Source: a virus. Taken from it: 39,153 nucleotides of DNA. The first letter of the stretch is position 1, and each line of letters starts with the position of its first letter. A model generated the notes under the pieces. That model did not search any database and had not been told where the DNA came from. It saw only the letters and a list, made by a program, of their open reading frames with translations. The stretch is from the IMG/VR virus record IMGVR_UViG_3300044714_000085, positions 1 to 39,153 of that record; one strand, 5' to 3'. This document shows, piece after piece, positions 23,334 through 31,308 of the stretch. Both the position numbers and the translations under genes were made by a program.

Positions 23334-24163
23334 GCAACATCCACATCGCCATCGAGCACCAGGCCGCGCCCACGCTGAAGTACGATGCAGTGCTGGCGCG
23401 CGAAAACGCTTTGATCCGAGACCCGAACGACCGGCGCGACTGGGACGCCTTCGATTGGGAGATGCACGCTCCCGGCCACGATGACCCGAACATCGCGCTG
23501 TTGCGGCGCGACACGAAGAGCGACCCGTGGAGCGAGGAAAACTGCGAGCTGTTCGAGATGAACTGCGCGCGATCCGCGTGGATGCGCTGGCAGGGACAAG
23601 AGCGCTGGCAGGGCCGCAAGAACGAGGAAGAGCGGCTTGTCAACATCCTGCACCCGCTGGCGGTGATGCGGAAGCTGCGCAACGCTGGCGTGGACGCGCG
23701 CGGCGAGGAGCACCCCAACGCCACCATCTGGCTCAATGAGCAGATCGGGCTGGGGCGCATCGGCGTGAATGCGTGGGTTAACCCCGTCGAGACAGACGAG
23801 GAAGGCTACCTCGAAGAGCTGCGGCAGGCGCGGGACGAAGGATTCGGCCAGCACAAAATCGACCGGATCACGGAGAACTATTACGCCTGCCGAGACCGGC
23901 GCAAGATCAAGCGGACGCTGACCACGCTCCAGTATCCCTATGGGCCGGAGTTCAGCATCATGCGCTTCGACAAGCACAACGTGCCGACGAAGGAAAAGTA
24001 TCGCGGCTGGCGCACGGCAATGCTGGTGCTGATCTATGCGGGCATCCTCACGGAAGCCCAGGTGGATGCAGCTTTCGGGCCGCCCATCGGAGCGGCCAGC
24101 GAGTTCTACCGGCAGCAGCTCTACACGCTGCGGCAGGTGCGAGCGAACGGGGGTGTGTCGTGA
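23330..24163 (+). CDS. Hypothetical 277-residue protein
   Basis: The protein begins MSNIHIAIEHQAAPTLKYDA and is soluble and rich in Trp, Arg and Glu. Distinct stretches are RRDWDAFDWEMHAPGHDD (35-52), NCARSAWMRWQGQERWQG (about 78-95) and a C-terminal helical part (YRGWRTAMLVLIYAGILTEA). It starts in the stop of the lysozyme (ATGA) and ends in the GTG of the next gene. I do not recognise it. Position in the lysis/tail cluster suggests a late function. Confidence 0.6.
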   Translation: MSNIHIAIEHQAAPTLKYDAVLARENALIRDPNDRRDWDAFDWEMHAPGHDDPNIALLRRDTKSDPWSEENCELFEMNCARSAWMRWQGQERWQGRKNEEERLVNILHPLAVMRKLRNAGVDARGEEHPNATIWLNEQIGLGRIGVNAWVNPVETDEEGYLEELRQARDEGFGQHKIDRITENYYACRDRRKIKRTLTTLQYPYGPEFSIMRFDKHNVPTKEKYRGWRTAMLVLIYAGILTEAQVDAAFGPPIGAASEFYRQQLYTLRQVRANGGVS

Positions 24164-24444
24164 TTGTCATCCTCAACGGCAAAGACCGCGCGGCAGTGCA
24201 GAATACGGACCTCTGCAAAGACTGCCGCTACTTCCACGAGCACGTCTACGCGCACAACAACCGCGTGGAGAAGACGTGCCACGTAGCCTCTGAAATCATG
24301 CGCCTCAAAGGGCCGGTGGCGCAATGCAATGACTACTTCACCAGGACTCAGCCGTATCTGAGCGAGATGAAGGATATTGCATGGACCATCGAGCGCCGAG
24401 GCACAACCGGCTTCAAGGCCGAGGCACCGGAGAGGAAGCTGTGA
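24160..24444 (+). CDS. Small Cys-containing phage protein
   Basis: The 94-residue protein starts at a GTG that overlaps the previous stop (GTGA). It has a CKDCRYFHEH motif (about 19-28) and later TCHVA and QCNDYF, making a possible CxxC-x(17)-C-x(15)-C zinc site. This spacing resembles small phage proteins with a CRYF motif. It ends in a GTGA overlap with the SleB-like gene. No function known. The chain of 4-nt overlaps means these genes are translationally coupled. Confidence 0.6.
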   Translation: MIVILNGKDRAAVQNTDLCKDCRYFHEHVYAHNNRVEKTCHVASEIMRLKGPVAQCNDYFTRTQPYLSEMKDIAWTIERRGTTGFKAEAPERKL

Positions 24445-24854
24445 AGGCTGAAACCTTTGTGCGGGCGCATGTGGCTGGCTACTGCATCACGGAAGCCGCG
24501 CACCATGGCGGCGTGAAGAACATGCTGGCCGTGGCGCATGTGCTGCGCAATCGCGTGATGGATGGCTGGGGCGACTGGTACGAAGTATGGCTCACCGCTC
24601 CGGCCAAACGCGGCGCGATCTACGAGGCCAAATCGCCGGACCTGCGCAACAGCCAGGTGCGGCTTTTCCTGCAACGGGTGGATGGCATCTTCGACGGCAC
24701 CGAGGAAGAAGACCCAACCAACGGCGCACTGTACTACACTGAGGCGCATCTGCCCCAGACCCTCTGGTTTCAAGAAAGCATACTGGCCAACAAAGAGGAC
24801 TTCCGCAAGGTGGCCCAGGTTGGTTCGGTGTGGTTTTTCAAAGGAGTTGAATAG
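24441..24854 (+). CDS. SleB-like cell wall hydrolase
   Basis: The 137-residue protein starts at GTG 24441, with AGAGGAAG upstream. Residues about 8-40 (RAHVAGYCITEAAHHGGVKN, then AVAHVLRNRV) match the SleB-type pattern of an E-A stretch, G, AVAxVxxNRV. E18 is the candidate catalytic residue. The C-terminal GALYYTEAHLPQTLWF and VGSVWFF parallel the ALYFxNP...HVFY end of SleB hydrolases, which cut peptidoglycan glycan strands. With the GH24 lysozyme it would be a second wall enzyme, perhaps virion-associated given the fibre genes that follow. Assignment is from motif pattern, moderate. Confidence 0.6.
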   Translation: MKAETFVRAHVAGYCITEAAHHGGVKNMLAVAHVLRNRVMDGWGDWYEVWLTAPAKRGAIYEAKSPDLRNSQVRLFLQRVDGIFDGTEEEDPTNGALYYTEAHLPQTLWFQESILANKEDFRKVAQVGSVWFFKGVE

Positions 24855-25655
24855 ATGGCTGTTTCTCCGTTTGTCACACTCACGGCCAACCTTCAAAGCA
24901 TCCTTGGAGATGCGGAGCTGGGCGGCGCGGCGATCATGATAACGCTGTGCGGCTACGGCCAGACCATCCCAGTGGTGCCGGGCCAAGGTGTGCTGGCGGA
25001 TGCCGGTGTGCCGCAGGTGATTGTGCAGAGCGGGTCGACGCCCATCAGCGTGGAGCTGTTCAGCAATGCGCAGATTACGCCGGCTACAACTTTTTACGAA
25101 ATTGCGGTGATCGACGAGAACGAAAATGTGATTCAAAGCGCCAACTATCAGTTCAATCAAACCAGCGCAGGGAGTGTCGATTTAAGCGATTTGATTCCAA
25201 TCGTAGGTCCGGTAGGACAGTTGGTGATGGAAGCGACTGCGGGAAGCTATCCAGGCAAAGATTTTACCCTAACTTATAACCCGTTCAATGAAATATTGAT
25301 AGGGCTGTTTTACCGGGGAGTACTCCAGCGACCGGGAATCGACTACGATATTTCGGGAAATGGAGTCACTCTGACTTTTCCAGCCACCTTGGACGCGGAG
25401 GGGAATCCCACGCTGTGGGCTGTCTACCAAACGAGCGGCACAGCAATGTTGCCGTTCCCTCTGGTGATCATCCCCAGCGGAGCAATGCCGGGCACGGTCT
25501 ACACGCTGCCGTCAACGGGCACCGTGCTGGCGCTCTATTACAACGGTATTTTCCAGCGGCCGGGAATCGACTACACTGTGAGCGGCGCAACTCTCAATCT
25601 CAACTTTTCAACCAGATCAGGAGCGAGCTTATATGCGATTTTGCTTCCGAATTAG
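24855..25655 (+). CDS. Tail fibre/appendage-type protein with two NGxxQRPGxDY repeats
   Basis: The 266-residue protein is beta-rich. The C-terminal half has two copies of a fibre motif: IGLFYRGVLQRPGIDYDISG (about 152-171) and LALYYNGIFQRPGIDYTVSG (about 224-243). Such NGxxQxPGxDYxxxG units occur in many phage fibres and baseplate appendages. The N-terminal part (FVTLTANLQSILGDAELGG) looks like an attachment domain. It follows the hydrolase stop at once and overlaps the tailspike gene by 23 nt, which suggests joint expression as a receptor-binding complex. The role is inferred. Confidence 0.65.
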   Translation: MAVSPFVTLTANLQSILGDAELGGAAIMITLCGYGQTIPVVPGQGVLADAGVPQVIVQSGSTPISVELFSNAQITPATTFYEIAVIDENENVIQSANYQFNQTSAGSVDLSDLIPIVGPVGQLVMEATAGSYPGKDFTLTYNPFNEILIGLFYRGVLQRPGIDYDISGNGVTLTFPATLDAEGNPTLWAVYQTSGTAMLPFPLVIIPSGAMPGTVYTLPSTGTVLALYYNGIFQRPGIDYTVSGATLNLNFSTRSGASLYAILLPN

Positions 25656-28600
25656 CGCGGCGTTTGCCTTATTGTTCGCGGTGGCCACGGCTGGGGCGCA
25701 GCAAGTGATCGACCCGACGACTCAAATTCAATGGCCGCTGATCGCGGGAGCGGGAACGCCGACGAGTTTAAGCATCGCCTGCTCTAGCGTCAACTACGGA
25801 CAACCTTTCTTGGATACCGCCACCACGCTGAATACCAACTACACCTGCGGGACTACAGGTTGGCAAACCTCGCCGGGAACCGGCACAATCACAGCAGTGT
25901 CGCCAGGGAACGGGCTGAGCGGCGGCGGCAGCGCGGGCGCGGTGACGCTCAGTTGCGCGCAGGCGAGCAGCAGCGTGGCCGGTTGCGTGGAAGTGGACGG
26001 CACAACCATCATGGCGGCGAGCGGGGTAATCAGCGCGGTCGGCGGCGCGACCTTTACTCCATCTGCAATTCAGTTTGCTACGAGTACGACGTTGTCTCGC
26101 GCGGCAACGTCTGCGGACTTGGTGGCACTATTTACGGGATGTTCCACTGGCGCGCCTTTACTGTCTTTCACGGGGGGTTGTGCTACGGCAACGGGAATTT
26201 CGGGCTTGGCATCGGACGGCAACAGCGGCAATCCGGGCATCACGGTGCAAGGCAGCTCGGAAGTTGGCGGCTATCACACCACATTTAAATGCACGGGTGC
26301 GGACCCTGCGGACGGCAATGGCATCAATGCCAAGCTGGCTGCTACTGGGGCTGGCACGGTCGTCGAATTGACCGGAGGCACTTGCCTGGACGAGACGGTG
26401 ACCATCGTGGGCCACTCGGGCCAAGTGCTCGATGGGGACCGGGCAACGACGCTGATCTTGCAGCCTTCCGCCGTGCCGAGTCCCGCTTATACCGGGTTGC
26501 TGACCAATGCCGCGGCAAACGAGACTGCCAGCCGGACGTGCTCGGATATTGCTACGACGCTCGGATCGAACATCATCACTTCGGCTAGCGGATGTCAGTT
26601 CGCGGCAACGGATGTGGGATCGACAATCAACTTGGCCGGGGTGCTTCCGGCGCTTACCGAGCAGGGCGTGTCGATTCCCACGGCGCAGGCTTTTACCATC
26701 CGTTCGCAAGTAAGCGCAACCGAGGCTGTTCTCACGCAGCCGGTGCCTACGACCAATACGGGGATCACCGGCAGCTTTTATCCGCGGGACGATAGCTTCA
26801 CGCTGCGCGGACTAACTATTGTGAACAATGGTCCTGGATGTGGATCGGGAGTCAACGACAATTGGTGGGCTACGGTCTTCGGCAACATCAACCACTTGCT
26901 TATTCAGGACGTGAAATTTCAGAACGGCACCACCGGCCAGACGACGGGCAATGGATGCAAGCAGGTGCTCTTTTACAACACGGCAGAAACGCGGCTCATC
27001 GACAACACATGCCTGACGTGGAGCATCTATGAGGATTGCTATGATGTCTTTGCCAACAACGAAGATGGCCAGATCAAGGGCCAGATGGGGGCCTCCGGCG
27101 ACGATGGCGTAGCGATGCAATCGACCACCAACGGTTTCTACAGCGCGTTCCCCTTTCAGGGCGCAAACGTAGGCTGGACTATCGACGGCAATACGATGGC
27201 GTCTGCTACGGCTATCGTAAAGATGTACGGCGCGGACCAGTATGGGTACTTGCCCAACAACAACATCACCGTTTCGCACACCAAGTGCCTTCAGGCCGTG
27301 CCGGGAACCACGTCTGCGACCAATCCTTTTACGCAAACGGGAGTGCTGATCGCCAGCGGGACCGAGAACAATGTCACCGTGGACGACATGAGCGGCGCTT
27401 GCGCCGTCGATTTGAAGATGTCCGGCGCGTTTGTCACTCATCTCATCGCTAATAACTTGCAGCAAGATCCTACGACCGAGGCCAATCATCTCGTTTACAT
27501 CTTCGGCTCAAGCTACGCGACTTCGCCGGTCTATTCCGATCTGGCGTTCACCAATATCAAGTATGACGGGACAGCGCAGGCGACGCTCATTTACGGCACC
27601 GATGCAGGAGCGACTATCAACGGACTGCGGGTGGATGGCTTCAGCATTCCTAATATGATTTACACGACGGCATCTGCTCCCCCGATAAACATCAATGCCA
27701 CGGCGATCAACGGGCCGATTCTCTTTTCTCGCTTCGCTATTCCGGTAGCCTCGGCTACGGCCAACGTGCCGACAGTCTATCTTGGACCTGCGACGGGAAT
27801 TTCGACGACCATCGCTTTGGGCAATATCACGGTATCGGATTCTATTTTCAACACGACGGCGGGAACGGATGGCCAGTTTCCTGTAATCCATCCAGAAAAT
27901 ATGTCCACGTCACCCCTTGTCACCTTCCGCAACAACATCTTGACAAGTGCAACAAGTAGCACGAACGCGGCTTTCTTTGGTTCGTACACTACCGGCAGTC
28001 CGGGGACGTTGGGCGTTTCGAGTTTCATCTTTGAGGGCAACGTACTCAGCAACGTGACCGGCTGTATCAACGAAATCAATGGCAGCACGGCCTATCTTAC
28101 CGGATGGTCGACGGCTACCAGCTTCAACAATTCCTACACATCGCTGGGAAATTCGGCGACCTGCCCGCCAGCGACGCAGGTCGGGCCGGAGACCGTGGCT
28201 GGGGCAGTGACGAGGATTGGCGCGGAAGCAGGGTACGACAAAATATCGCTGAATGGCACGACGGCACCTACGGTGGGAACCCTGACTACGGCATCTGGAG
28301 TGACCGGAGGAAGTCTCTCGGATTCGACGGCTTACTACTACGTGGTGTGCTCGACCAATAGCGTAGGCACCCATTGCAGCTCGGAAAAGACCATCACGAC
28401 GGGCAGCGGCACTCCGGCCAATCAGAGCACCATCACCATCCCAATCTCGACGCAAGGGTTGGGCGCTACCAGCTATACATTCGGGCGCGGGACGACGAGC
28501 GGTGGGGAGTTGACTTGCTCCTCTCCTTTGGTTGGAGTAGCGCCGTACATCAGCACGATTACCGATGTGGGGGCTACCTGCTCCGGAGCGGCCCTGGCAC

Positions 28601-28944
28601 CATCGTCGAATACCAGCTACCCCACCATCACGCTTCCCAATCCAACGGGAACGGCGGTTACGGTAAGCGGTCCGGCGGCTTCTGGTCAGCTCACAACCAC
28701 CGCTCAGTTATCATCCATACGTGCTGGCACGTGGACGATTAGCTCAGCCACCAGCGTGATCGTAACTTTCGCTACCGCAATGTCCGCTACCCCCACCACT
28801 TGCACACCTACCCCGACTAGCAGTTCAGCTACCACGGGGCAACCCTTTCCCTCGTCGACTTCAACGACCGGGTTTACCGTAAATGTACCTGTTAGCGGTA
28901 CGATTTCCGGAACCTATCTATGCGCTGTCAACGGGAGCAATTAA
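25633..28944 (+). CDS. Tailspike/fibre with beta-helix region and Sec-type signal peptide
   Basis: The 1103-residue protein begins MRFCFRISAAFALLFAVATA followed by GAQQ, a clear Sec signal peptide with the likely cut after AGA. The chosen ATG has GGAG 9 nt upstream, so the leader appears real. The middle (about 390-700) is a right-handed beta-helix candidate: FTLRGLTIVNNG, NHLLIQDVKFQNG and GWTIDGNTMAS, with regular short strands and Asn turns as in pectate-lyase-like tailspikes. The C-terminus is Thr/Ser-rich (about 920-1103) with fibronectin-like or carbohydrate-binding-like segments. It probably binds or degrades host surface glycan. An export signal on a tailspike is unusual. Confidence 0.7.
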   Translation: MRFCFRISAAFALLFAVATAGAQQVIDPTTQIQWPLIAGAGTPTSLSIACSSVNYGQPFLDTATTLNTNYTCGTTGWQTSPGTGTITAVSPGNGLSGGGSAGAVTLSCAQASSSVAGCVEVDGTTIMAASGVISAVGGATFTPSAIQFATSTTLSRAATSADLVALFTGCSTGAPLLSFTGGCATATGISGLASDGNSGNPGITVQGSSEVGGYHTTFKCTGADPADGNGINAKLAATGAGTVVELTGGTCLDETVTIVGHSGQVLDGDRATTLILQPSAVPSPAYTGLLTNAAANETASRTCSDIATTLGSNIITSASGCQFAATDVGSTINLAGVLPALTEQGVSIPTAQAFTIRSQVSATEAVLTQPVPTTNTGITGSFYPRDDSFTLRGLTIVNNGPGCGSGVNDNWWATVFGNINHLLIQDVKFQNGTTGQTTGNGCKQVLFYNTAETRLIDNTCLTWSIYEDCYDVFANNEDGQIKGQMGASGDDGVAMQSTTNGFYSAFPFQGANVGWTIDGNTMASATAIVKMYGADQYGYLPNNNITVSHTKCLQAVPGTTSATNPFTQTGVLIASGTENNVTVDDMSGACAVDLKMSGAFVTHLIANNLQQDPTTEANHLVYIFGSSYATSPVYSDLAFTNIKYDGTAQATLIYGTDAGATINGLRVDGFSIPNMIYTTASAPPININATAINGPILFSRFAIPVASATANVPTVYLGPATGISTTIALGNITVSDSIFNTTAGTDGQFPVIHPENMSTSPLVTFRNNILTSATSSTNAAFFGSYTTGSPGTLGVSSFIFEGNVLSNVTGCINEINGSTAYLTGWSTATSFNNSYTSLGNSATCPPATQVGPETVAGAVTRIGAEAGYDKISLNGTTAPTVGTLTTASGVTGGSLSDSTAYYYVVCSTNSVGTHCSSEKTITTGSGTPANQSTITIPISTQGLGATSYTFGRGTTSGGELTCSSPLVGVAPYISTITDVGATCSGAALAPSSNTSYPTITLPNPTGTAVTVSGPAASGQLTTTAQLSSIRAGTWTISSATSVIVTFATAMSATPTTCTPTPTSSSATTGQPFPSSTSTTGFTVNVPVSGTISGTYLCAVNGSN

Positions 28945-28946
28945 TC

Positions 28947-29249
28947 ATGAAGAAAGCTCTTACCGTGCTTGCAATTATCGGGATGCTGGCGATTATCGCC
29001 TGGTGCAACGGTTGCGCGAAGCCAAAGCAGGTTGCGGCCACTGCTCCGGCTTTCGAGTGTCCGGCGCGTAGCTTGGTGCTGGACGCATCGGTGACCGGTA
29101 AGCGGACGTGCTCGCCGCCATGCCCGGAAGGGTATGAACCGCAATCGTTCGTTGCGCGTTATCTACCTGGCAGCCAGCATGGGCTGAGTTCGCAAGGGAC
29201 GCTGTTGATTCAGTATGCGCATGGGATGCTGGAGTGCAAAGCCAAATAG
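28947..29249 (+). CDS. Small membrane protein or lipoprotein in lysis cluster
   Basis: The 100-residue protein starts MKKALTVLAIIGMLAIIAWC followed by NGCAKPK. The N-terminus is a signal-anchor or lipoprotein-type segment. C23 (NGC) could be lipidated, but the -3 to -1 residues are not a standard lipobox, so a simple membrane anchor is as likely. The rest is a Cys-containing periplasmic-type domain (CPARSL, CSPPCPEGYEP). Purine-rich GGGAGC lies upstream of the ATG, just after the tailspike stop. It could be an outer-membrane-facing spanin-like component, by position only. Confidence 0.55.
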   Translation: MKKALTVLAIIGMLAIIAWCNGCAKPKQVAATAPAFECPARSLVLDASVTGKRTCSPPCPEGYEPQSFVARYLPGSQHGLSSQGTLLIQYAHGMLECKAK

Positions 29250-29263
29250 AAAAGGGGAGTATT

Positions 29264-29578
29264 ATGTCTTCAACCTTCCAATTGAACCCAAGGGAGCTAA
29301 CGGGCATGGACCAAACAGCGTTCCTCCATCTCGATAACAAGATCGCTACTGTGCAGCAGGAAGCCGCGCAGCGCATGGACGGAGCCGAAACGAGGATGAC
29401 GGTACAGGTCAGTTCCGTGCGCAGCGAGATGTCCGGGTTCATGCAGGAGATAAGAGGAGAGCTGAAGGCCCTGAACGCCAGCAACAGTAAGGAAGCCGGC
29501 ACGAGAGACTATCGTATGTGGCTCATCCCGATTCTGATTTCGCTGGCCGAGCTCGGCCGCGATTTGTTTCACCACTAA
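29264..29578 (+). CDS. Coiled-coil protein with C-terminal membrane helix (XhlA-type holin candidate)
   Basis: The 104-residue protein has a long N-terminal helix with heptad-like spacing (about 20-78, with LDNKIATVQQEAAQRMDGAE). It ends with a hydrophobic segment (MWLIPILISLAELG) followed by RDLFHH. A cytosolic coiled coil plus one C-terminal membrane helix is the layout of XhlA-type lysis proteins, which help release endolysin. AGGGGAG lies 6 nt before ATG 29264. This is inference from architecture and gene neighbourhood; a tape or anchor role is possible. Confidence 0.5.
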   Translation: MSSTFQLNPRELTGMDQTAFLHLDNKIATVQQEAAQRMDGAETRMTVQVSSVRSEMSGFMQEIRGELKALNASNSKEAGTRDYRMWLIPILISLAELGRDLFHH

Positions 29579-29582
29579 CCGG

Positions 29583-29596
29583 CGCGGCGATCCGCG
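29583..29596 (+). promoter_or_regulatory. Stem-loop directly before a ribosome binding site
   Basis: CGCGG (29583-29587) pairs with CCGCG (29592-29596) around the tetraloop CGAT. The SD (GAGGAAGGA) of the next gene begins three bases later. This is one of several short hairpins placed just 5' of an SD in this genome, and it may affect translation or mRNA stability. Confidence 0.4.
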
Positions 29597-29615
29597 AAGA
29601 GGAAGGAATTCCATC

Positions 29616-29819
29616 ATGGGACTGAATCTTACAGCTCTGCCTGGCGACATCTCTACCGAAGTCGCCGCCATCGAAAAGATCGTTGCGGGTGTGACGAAGC
29701 TGGTAGCCGACGCCAAGGCCCAGGGCTTGACCAGCGTAACCATCGCCGACCTCGAAGCGCTGCTGCCCGACGCGGAAGCCGCTGTTACGGGCGCTGAGAA
29801 AGTCGCAGCCGACCTGTAA
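29616..29819 (+). CDS. Small Ala/Val-rich helical protein
   Basis: The 67-residue protein starts MGLNLTALPGDISTEVAAIE and forms two predicted amphipathic helices (VAAIEKIVAGVTKLVADAKA, then IADLEALLPDAEAAV). GAGGAAGGA precedes the ATG. Four nt separate it from the next gene, which is also Ala-rich. It has no full membrane segment. It lies in the lysis-type cluster; function unknown. Confidence 0.55.
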   Translation: MGLNLTALPGDISTEVAAIEKIVAGVTKLVADAKAQGLTSVTIADLEALLPDAEAAVTGAEKVAADL

Positions 29820-29822
29820 GCC

Positions 29823-30209
29823 ATGCCGACCGCAACCTACAGCCGTAACCCGATCCTCGACGGTATCGAACATCTCGGCCACTGGATTCATGTGGGCGAG
29901 CGCGATACCGTTGGGGTCGCGCTCCACATCGTGAGGGACGGCCTTGTGGTCAGCGCGGAGTTCAAACAGCAGTTCCCCACGCTGGCGCAAGAGACCGGCG
30001 CGGTGGCCGCAGACATCCTGCAATGCAAGGCGCTGGGCGTAGCGATTGCGGCAGTGGTGGCGGCGGGAGGGGCGAATCTCGCGGCGGATGCCGCCGTGCT
30101 GGCCGCGCTGGTGACAGACGGCCCGGCCATCATCAAGGCTTTTGCTGACGCGGGACAGCTTGCGGCGACCGTAGGGGCCGACGTAAAGCAGGACGTGGCC
30201 AGCTTATAG
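29823..30209 (+). CDS. Ala-rich protein with hydrophobic central segment
   Basis: The 128-residue protein starts MPTATYSRNPILDGIEHLGH. It has an N-terminal soluble part (1-65) and then an Ala/Gly/Val-rich stretch (ALGVAIAAVVAAGGANLAAD, about 70-89) that could insert in a membrane. More amphipathic Ala helices follow. It is the last gene of the large rightward late operon, followed by a stem-loop and a terminator. A holin-like role is possible but not supported by a specific motif. Confidence 0.5.
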   Translation: MPTATYSRNPILDGIEHLGHWIHVGERDTVGVALHIVRDGLVVSAEFKQQFPTLAQETGAVAADILQCKALGVAIAAVVAAGGANLAADAAVLAALVTDGPAIIKAFADAGQLAATVGADVKQDVASL

Positions 30210-30214
30210 AGCTT

Positions 30215-30256
30215 GGGACGCACCCGCCGAGCCAGGCTGTGCGGCGGGGCCATCCC
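30215..30256 (+). other. Two-tier stem-loop in the 3' region of the late operon
   Basis: CCCGCCG (30223-30229) pairs with CGGCGGG (30242-30248), and GGGA (30215-30218) pairs with TCCC (30253-30256) across small internal loops. No T-run follows. It lies just after the last late gene and 50 nt before the terminator, so it may protect the mRNA 3' end or be a processing site. Seen as sequence symmetry only. Confidence 0.4.
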
Positions 30257-30304
30257 GAGGTACGGAGAAGAGAGGAAGGTCGCGGAGAATCGCCAGAGCC
30301 AGAG

Positions 30305-30334
30305 GGCCGCCCAGATCGGGTGGCCTTTCTGTTT
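30305..30334 (+). terminator. Intrinsic terminator of the late operon
   Basis: GGCCGCCC (30305-30312) pairs with GGGTGGCC (30318-30325), including one G-T pair, with a 5-nt loop. TTTCTGTTT follows. It sits between the last lysis-cluster gene and the promoter of the LRV-repeat gene, isolating that gene as its own transcription unit. Confidence 0.8.
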
Positions 30335-30350
30335 CTCGCACAGTTTTGTG

Positions 30351-30379
30351 TTGACACGGAATTGTGCGCACGATACAGT
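30351..30379 (+). promoter_or_regulatory. Sigma-70-type promoter of the LRV-repeat gene
   Basis: TTGACA (30351-30356), a 17-nt spacer and TACAGT (30374-30379) make a good sigma-70 promoter 27 nt before the gene start. The first 12 bases (TTGACACGGAAT) are identical to the divergent promoter at 1752, and ATACAGTGT also recurs. A palindrome GTGCGCAC lies inside the spacer. These suggest control by the same phage regulator. Confidence 0.7.
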
Positions 30380-30405
30380 GTTGGGTAGTAGTTCGGAGCC
30401 ACCTT

Positions 30406-31257
30406 ATGAAAGATGAACCGATATGCGAATTCAGCCCGGCCTACGGCATGGGCTTGACCTCAATCCTCGCAGCCGAGCAGCAGGCGCAGATGGGCATCAC
30501 CAACGCGGCGCTCGACATCCTCACCGGCACGAAGACGAATTTTCTTGAAGAAATCATCGATGAAAAGGTGATTGAAGATTGCGAGATCAACAACGCCTGC
30601 CATGCAGGATTGAATTGGCTTAAAGCGACACCGCGAACCTATACCGCTCTGCGCGAAAAAAGTATTGACTGGTATCAATGGCTCGCTCGCCAGTCAACTC
30701 TTGCAGCGGTGCTGGAGAAGCTGGCGCTGGACTCGGATGCCGACGTTCGGATGTGCGTGGCGCAGAACGCCCAGGTGCCCGCAGCGGTGCTGGAGAAGCT
30801 GGCGCTGGACTCGGATGCCTACGTTCGGAGGGGAGTCGCGCAGAACGCCCAGGTGCCCGCAGCGGTGCTGGAGAAGCTGGCGCTGGACTCGGATGCCTAC
30901 GTTCGGAGGTTCGTCGCGCAGAACGCCCAGATGCCCGCAGCGGTGCTGGAGAAGCTGGCGCTGGACTCGGATGCCTCCGTTCGGATGTGCGTGGCGCAGA
31001 ACGCCCAGGTGCCCGCAGCGGTGCTGGAGAAGCTGGCGCTGGACTCGGATGCCTACGTTCGGAGGGGAGTCGCGCAGAACGCCCAGGTGCCCGCAGCGGT
31101 GCTGGAGAAGCTGGCGCTGGACTCGGATGCCGACGTTCGGAGGTTCGTCGCGCAGAACGCCCAGGTGCCCGCAGCGGTGCTGGAGAAGCTGGCGCTGGAC
31201 TCGGATGCCGACGTTCGGAGGAAAGCGAAAAAAGCGCTGAAGGCGCTCGGGCAGTAA
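30406..31257 (+). CDS. LRV-type repeat protein (seven 26-residue repeats)
   Basis: The 283-residue protein has a unique N-terminus (1-100, MKDEPICEFSPAYGMGLTSI onward). Seven tandem units of the form PAAVLEKLALDSDA-x-VR-xx-VAQNAQV follow and end in a basic cap (KAKKALKALGQ). The units match the leucine-rich-repeat-variant (LRV) consensus and should stack into a curved helical solenoid, a protein-binding surface. Only three positions per unit vary freely: Y, D or S before VR, and the two residues after it. The gene has its own promoter and is preceded by a terminator, the layout of a moron. It is possibly a host-interaction or anti-defence protein. No partner can be named. Confidence 0.7.
   Translation: MKDEPICEFSPAYGMGLTSILAAEQQAQMGITNAALDILTGTKTNFLEEIIDEKVIEDCEINNACHAGLNWLKATPRTYTALREKSIDWYQWLARQSTLAAVLEKLALDSDADVRMCVAQNAQVPAAVLEKLALDSDAYVRRGVAQNAQVPAAVLEKLALDSDAYVRRFVAQNAQMPAAVLEKLALDSDASVRMCVAQNAQVPAAVLEKLALDSDAYVRRGVAQNAQVPAAVLEKLALDSDADVRRFVAQNAQVPAAVLEKLALDSDADVRRKAKKALKALGQ
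30703..31248 (+). repeat. Seven tandem 78-bp direct repeats
   Basis: Units begin with GCAGCGGTGCTGGAG at 30703, 30781, 30859, 30937, 31015, 31093 and 31171, exactly 78 bp apart. They are nearly identical at DNA level. The variable codons run MC, RG, RF, MC, RG, RF, RK, so three units (234 bp) were duplicated as a block. Such identity implies recent amplification or ongoing gene conversion. Confidence 0.95.
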
Positions 31258-31261
31258 TCGT

Positions 31262-31285
31262 CCGCTGCGCCTTCAGCGCAAGCGG
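31262..31285 (+). promoter_or_regulatory. Stem-loop between LRV and ASCH genes
   Basis: CCGC-T-GCGC (31262-31270) pairs with GCGC-AA-GCGG (31276-31285) around CTTCA. There is no T-run. It precedes the SD (AAAGGAAAG) of the ASCH gene and again shows the hairpin-before-SD layout. Confidence 0.35.
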
Positions 31286-31308
31286 CCACAACCGTAAAGG
31301 AAAGAATT

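Noticed and set aside
30703-31248. Possible CRISPR array because of regular repeats
   Set aside because: Units are 78 bp with no unique spacers, and they encode a continuous protein.
30620-31291. Repetitive open frames antisense to, and out of frame with, the LRV gene
   Set aside because: They arise because the 78-bp unit is a multiple of three and lacks stops in other frames. Only the LRV frame gives a known repeat consensus.
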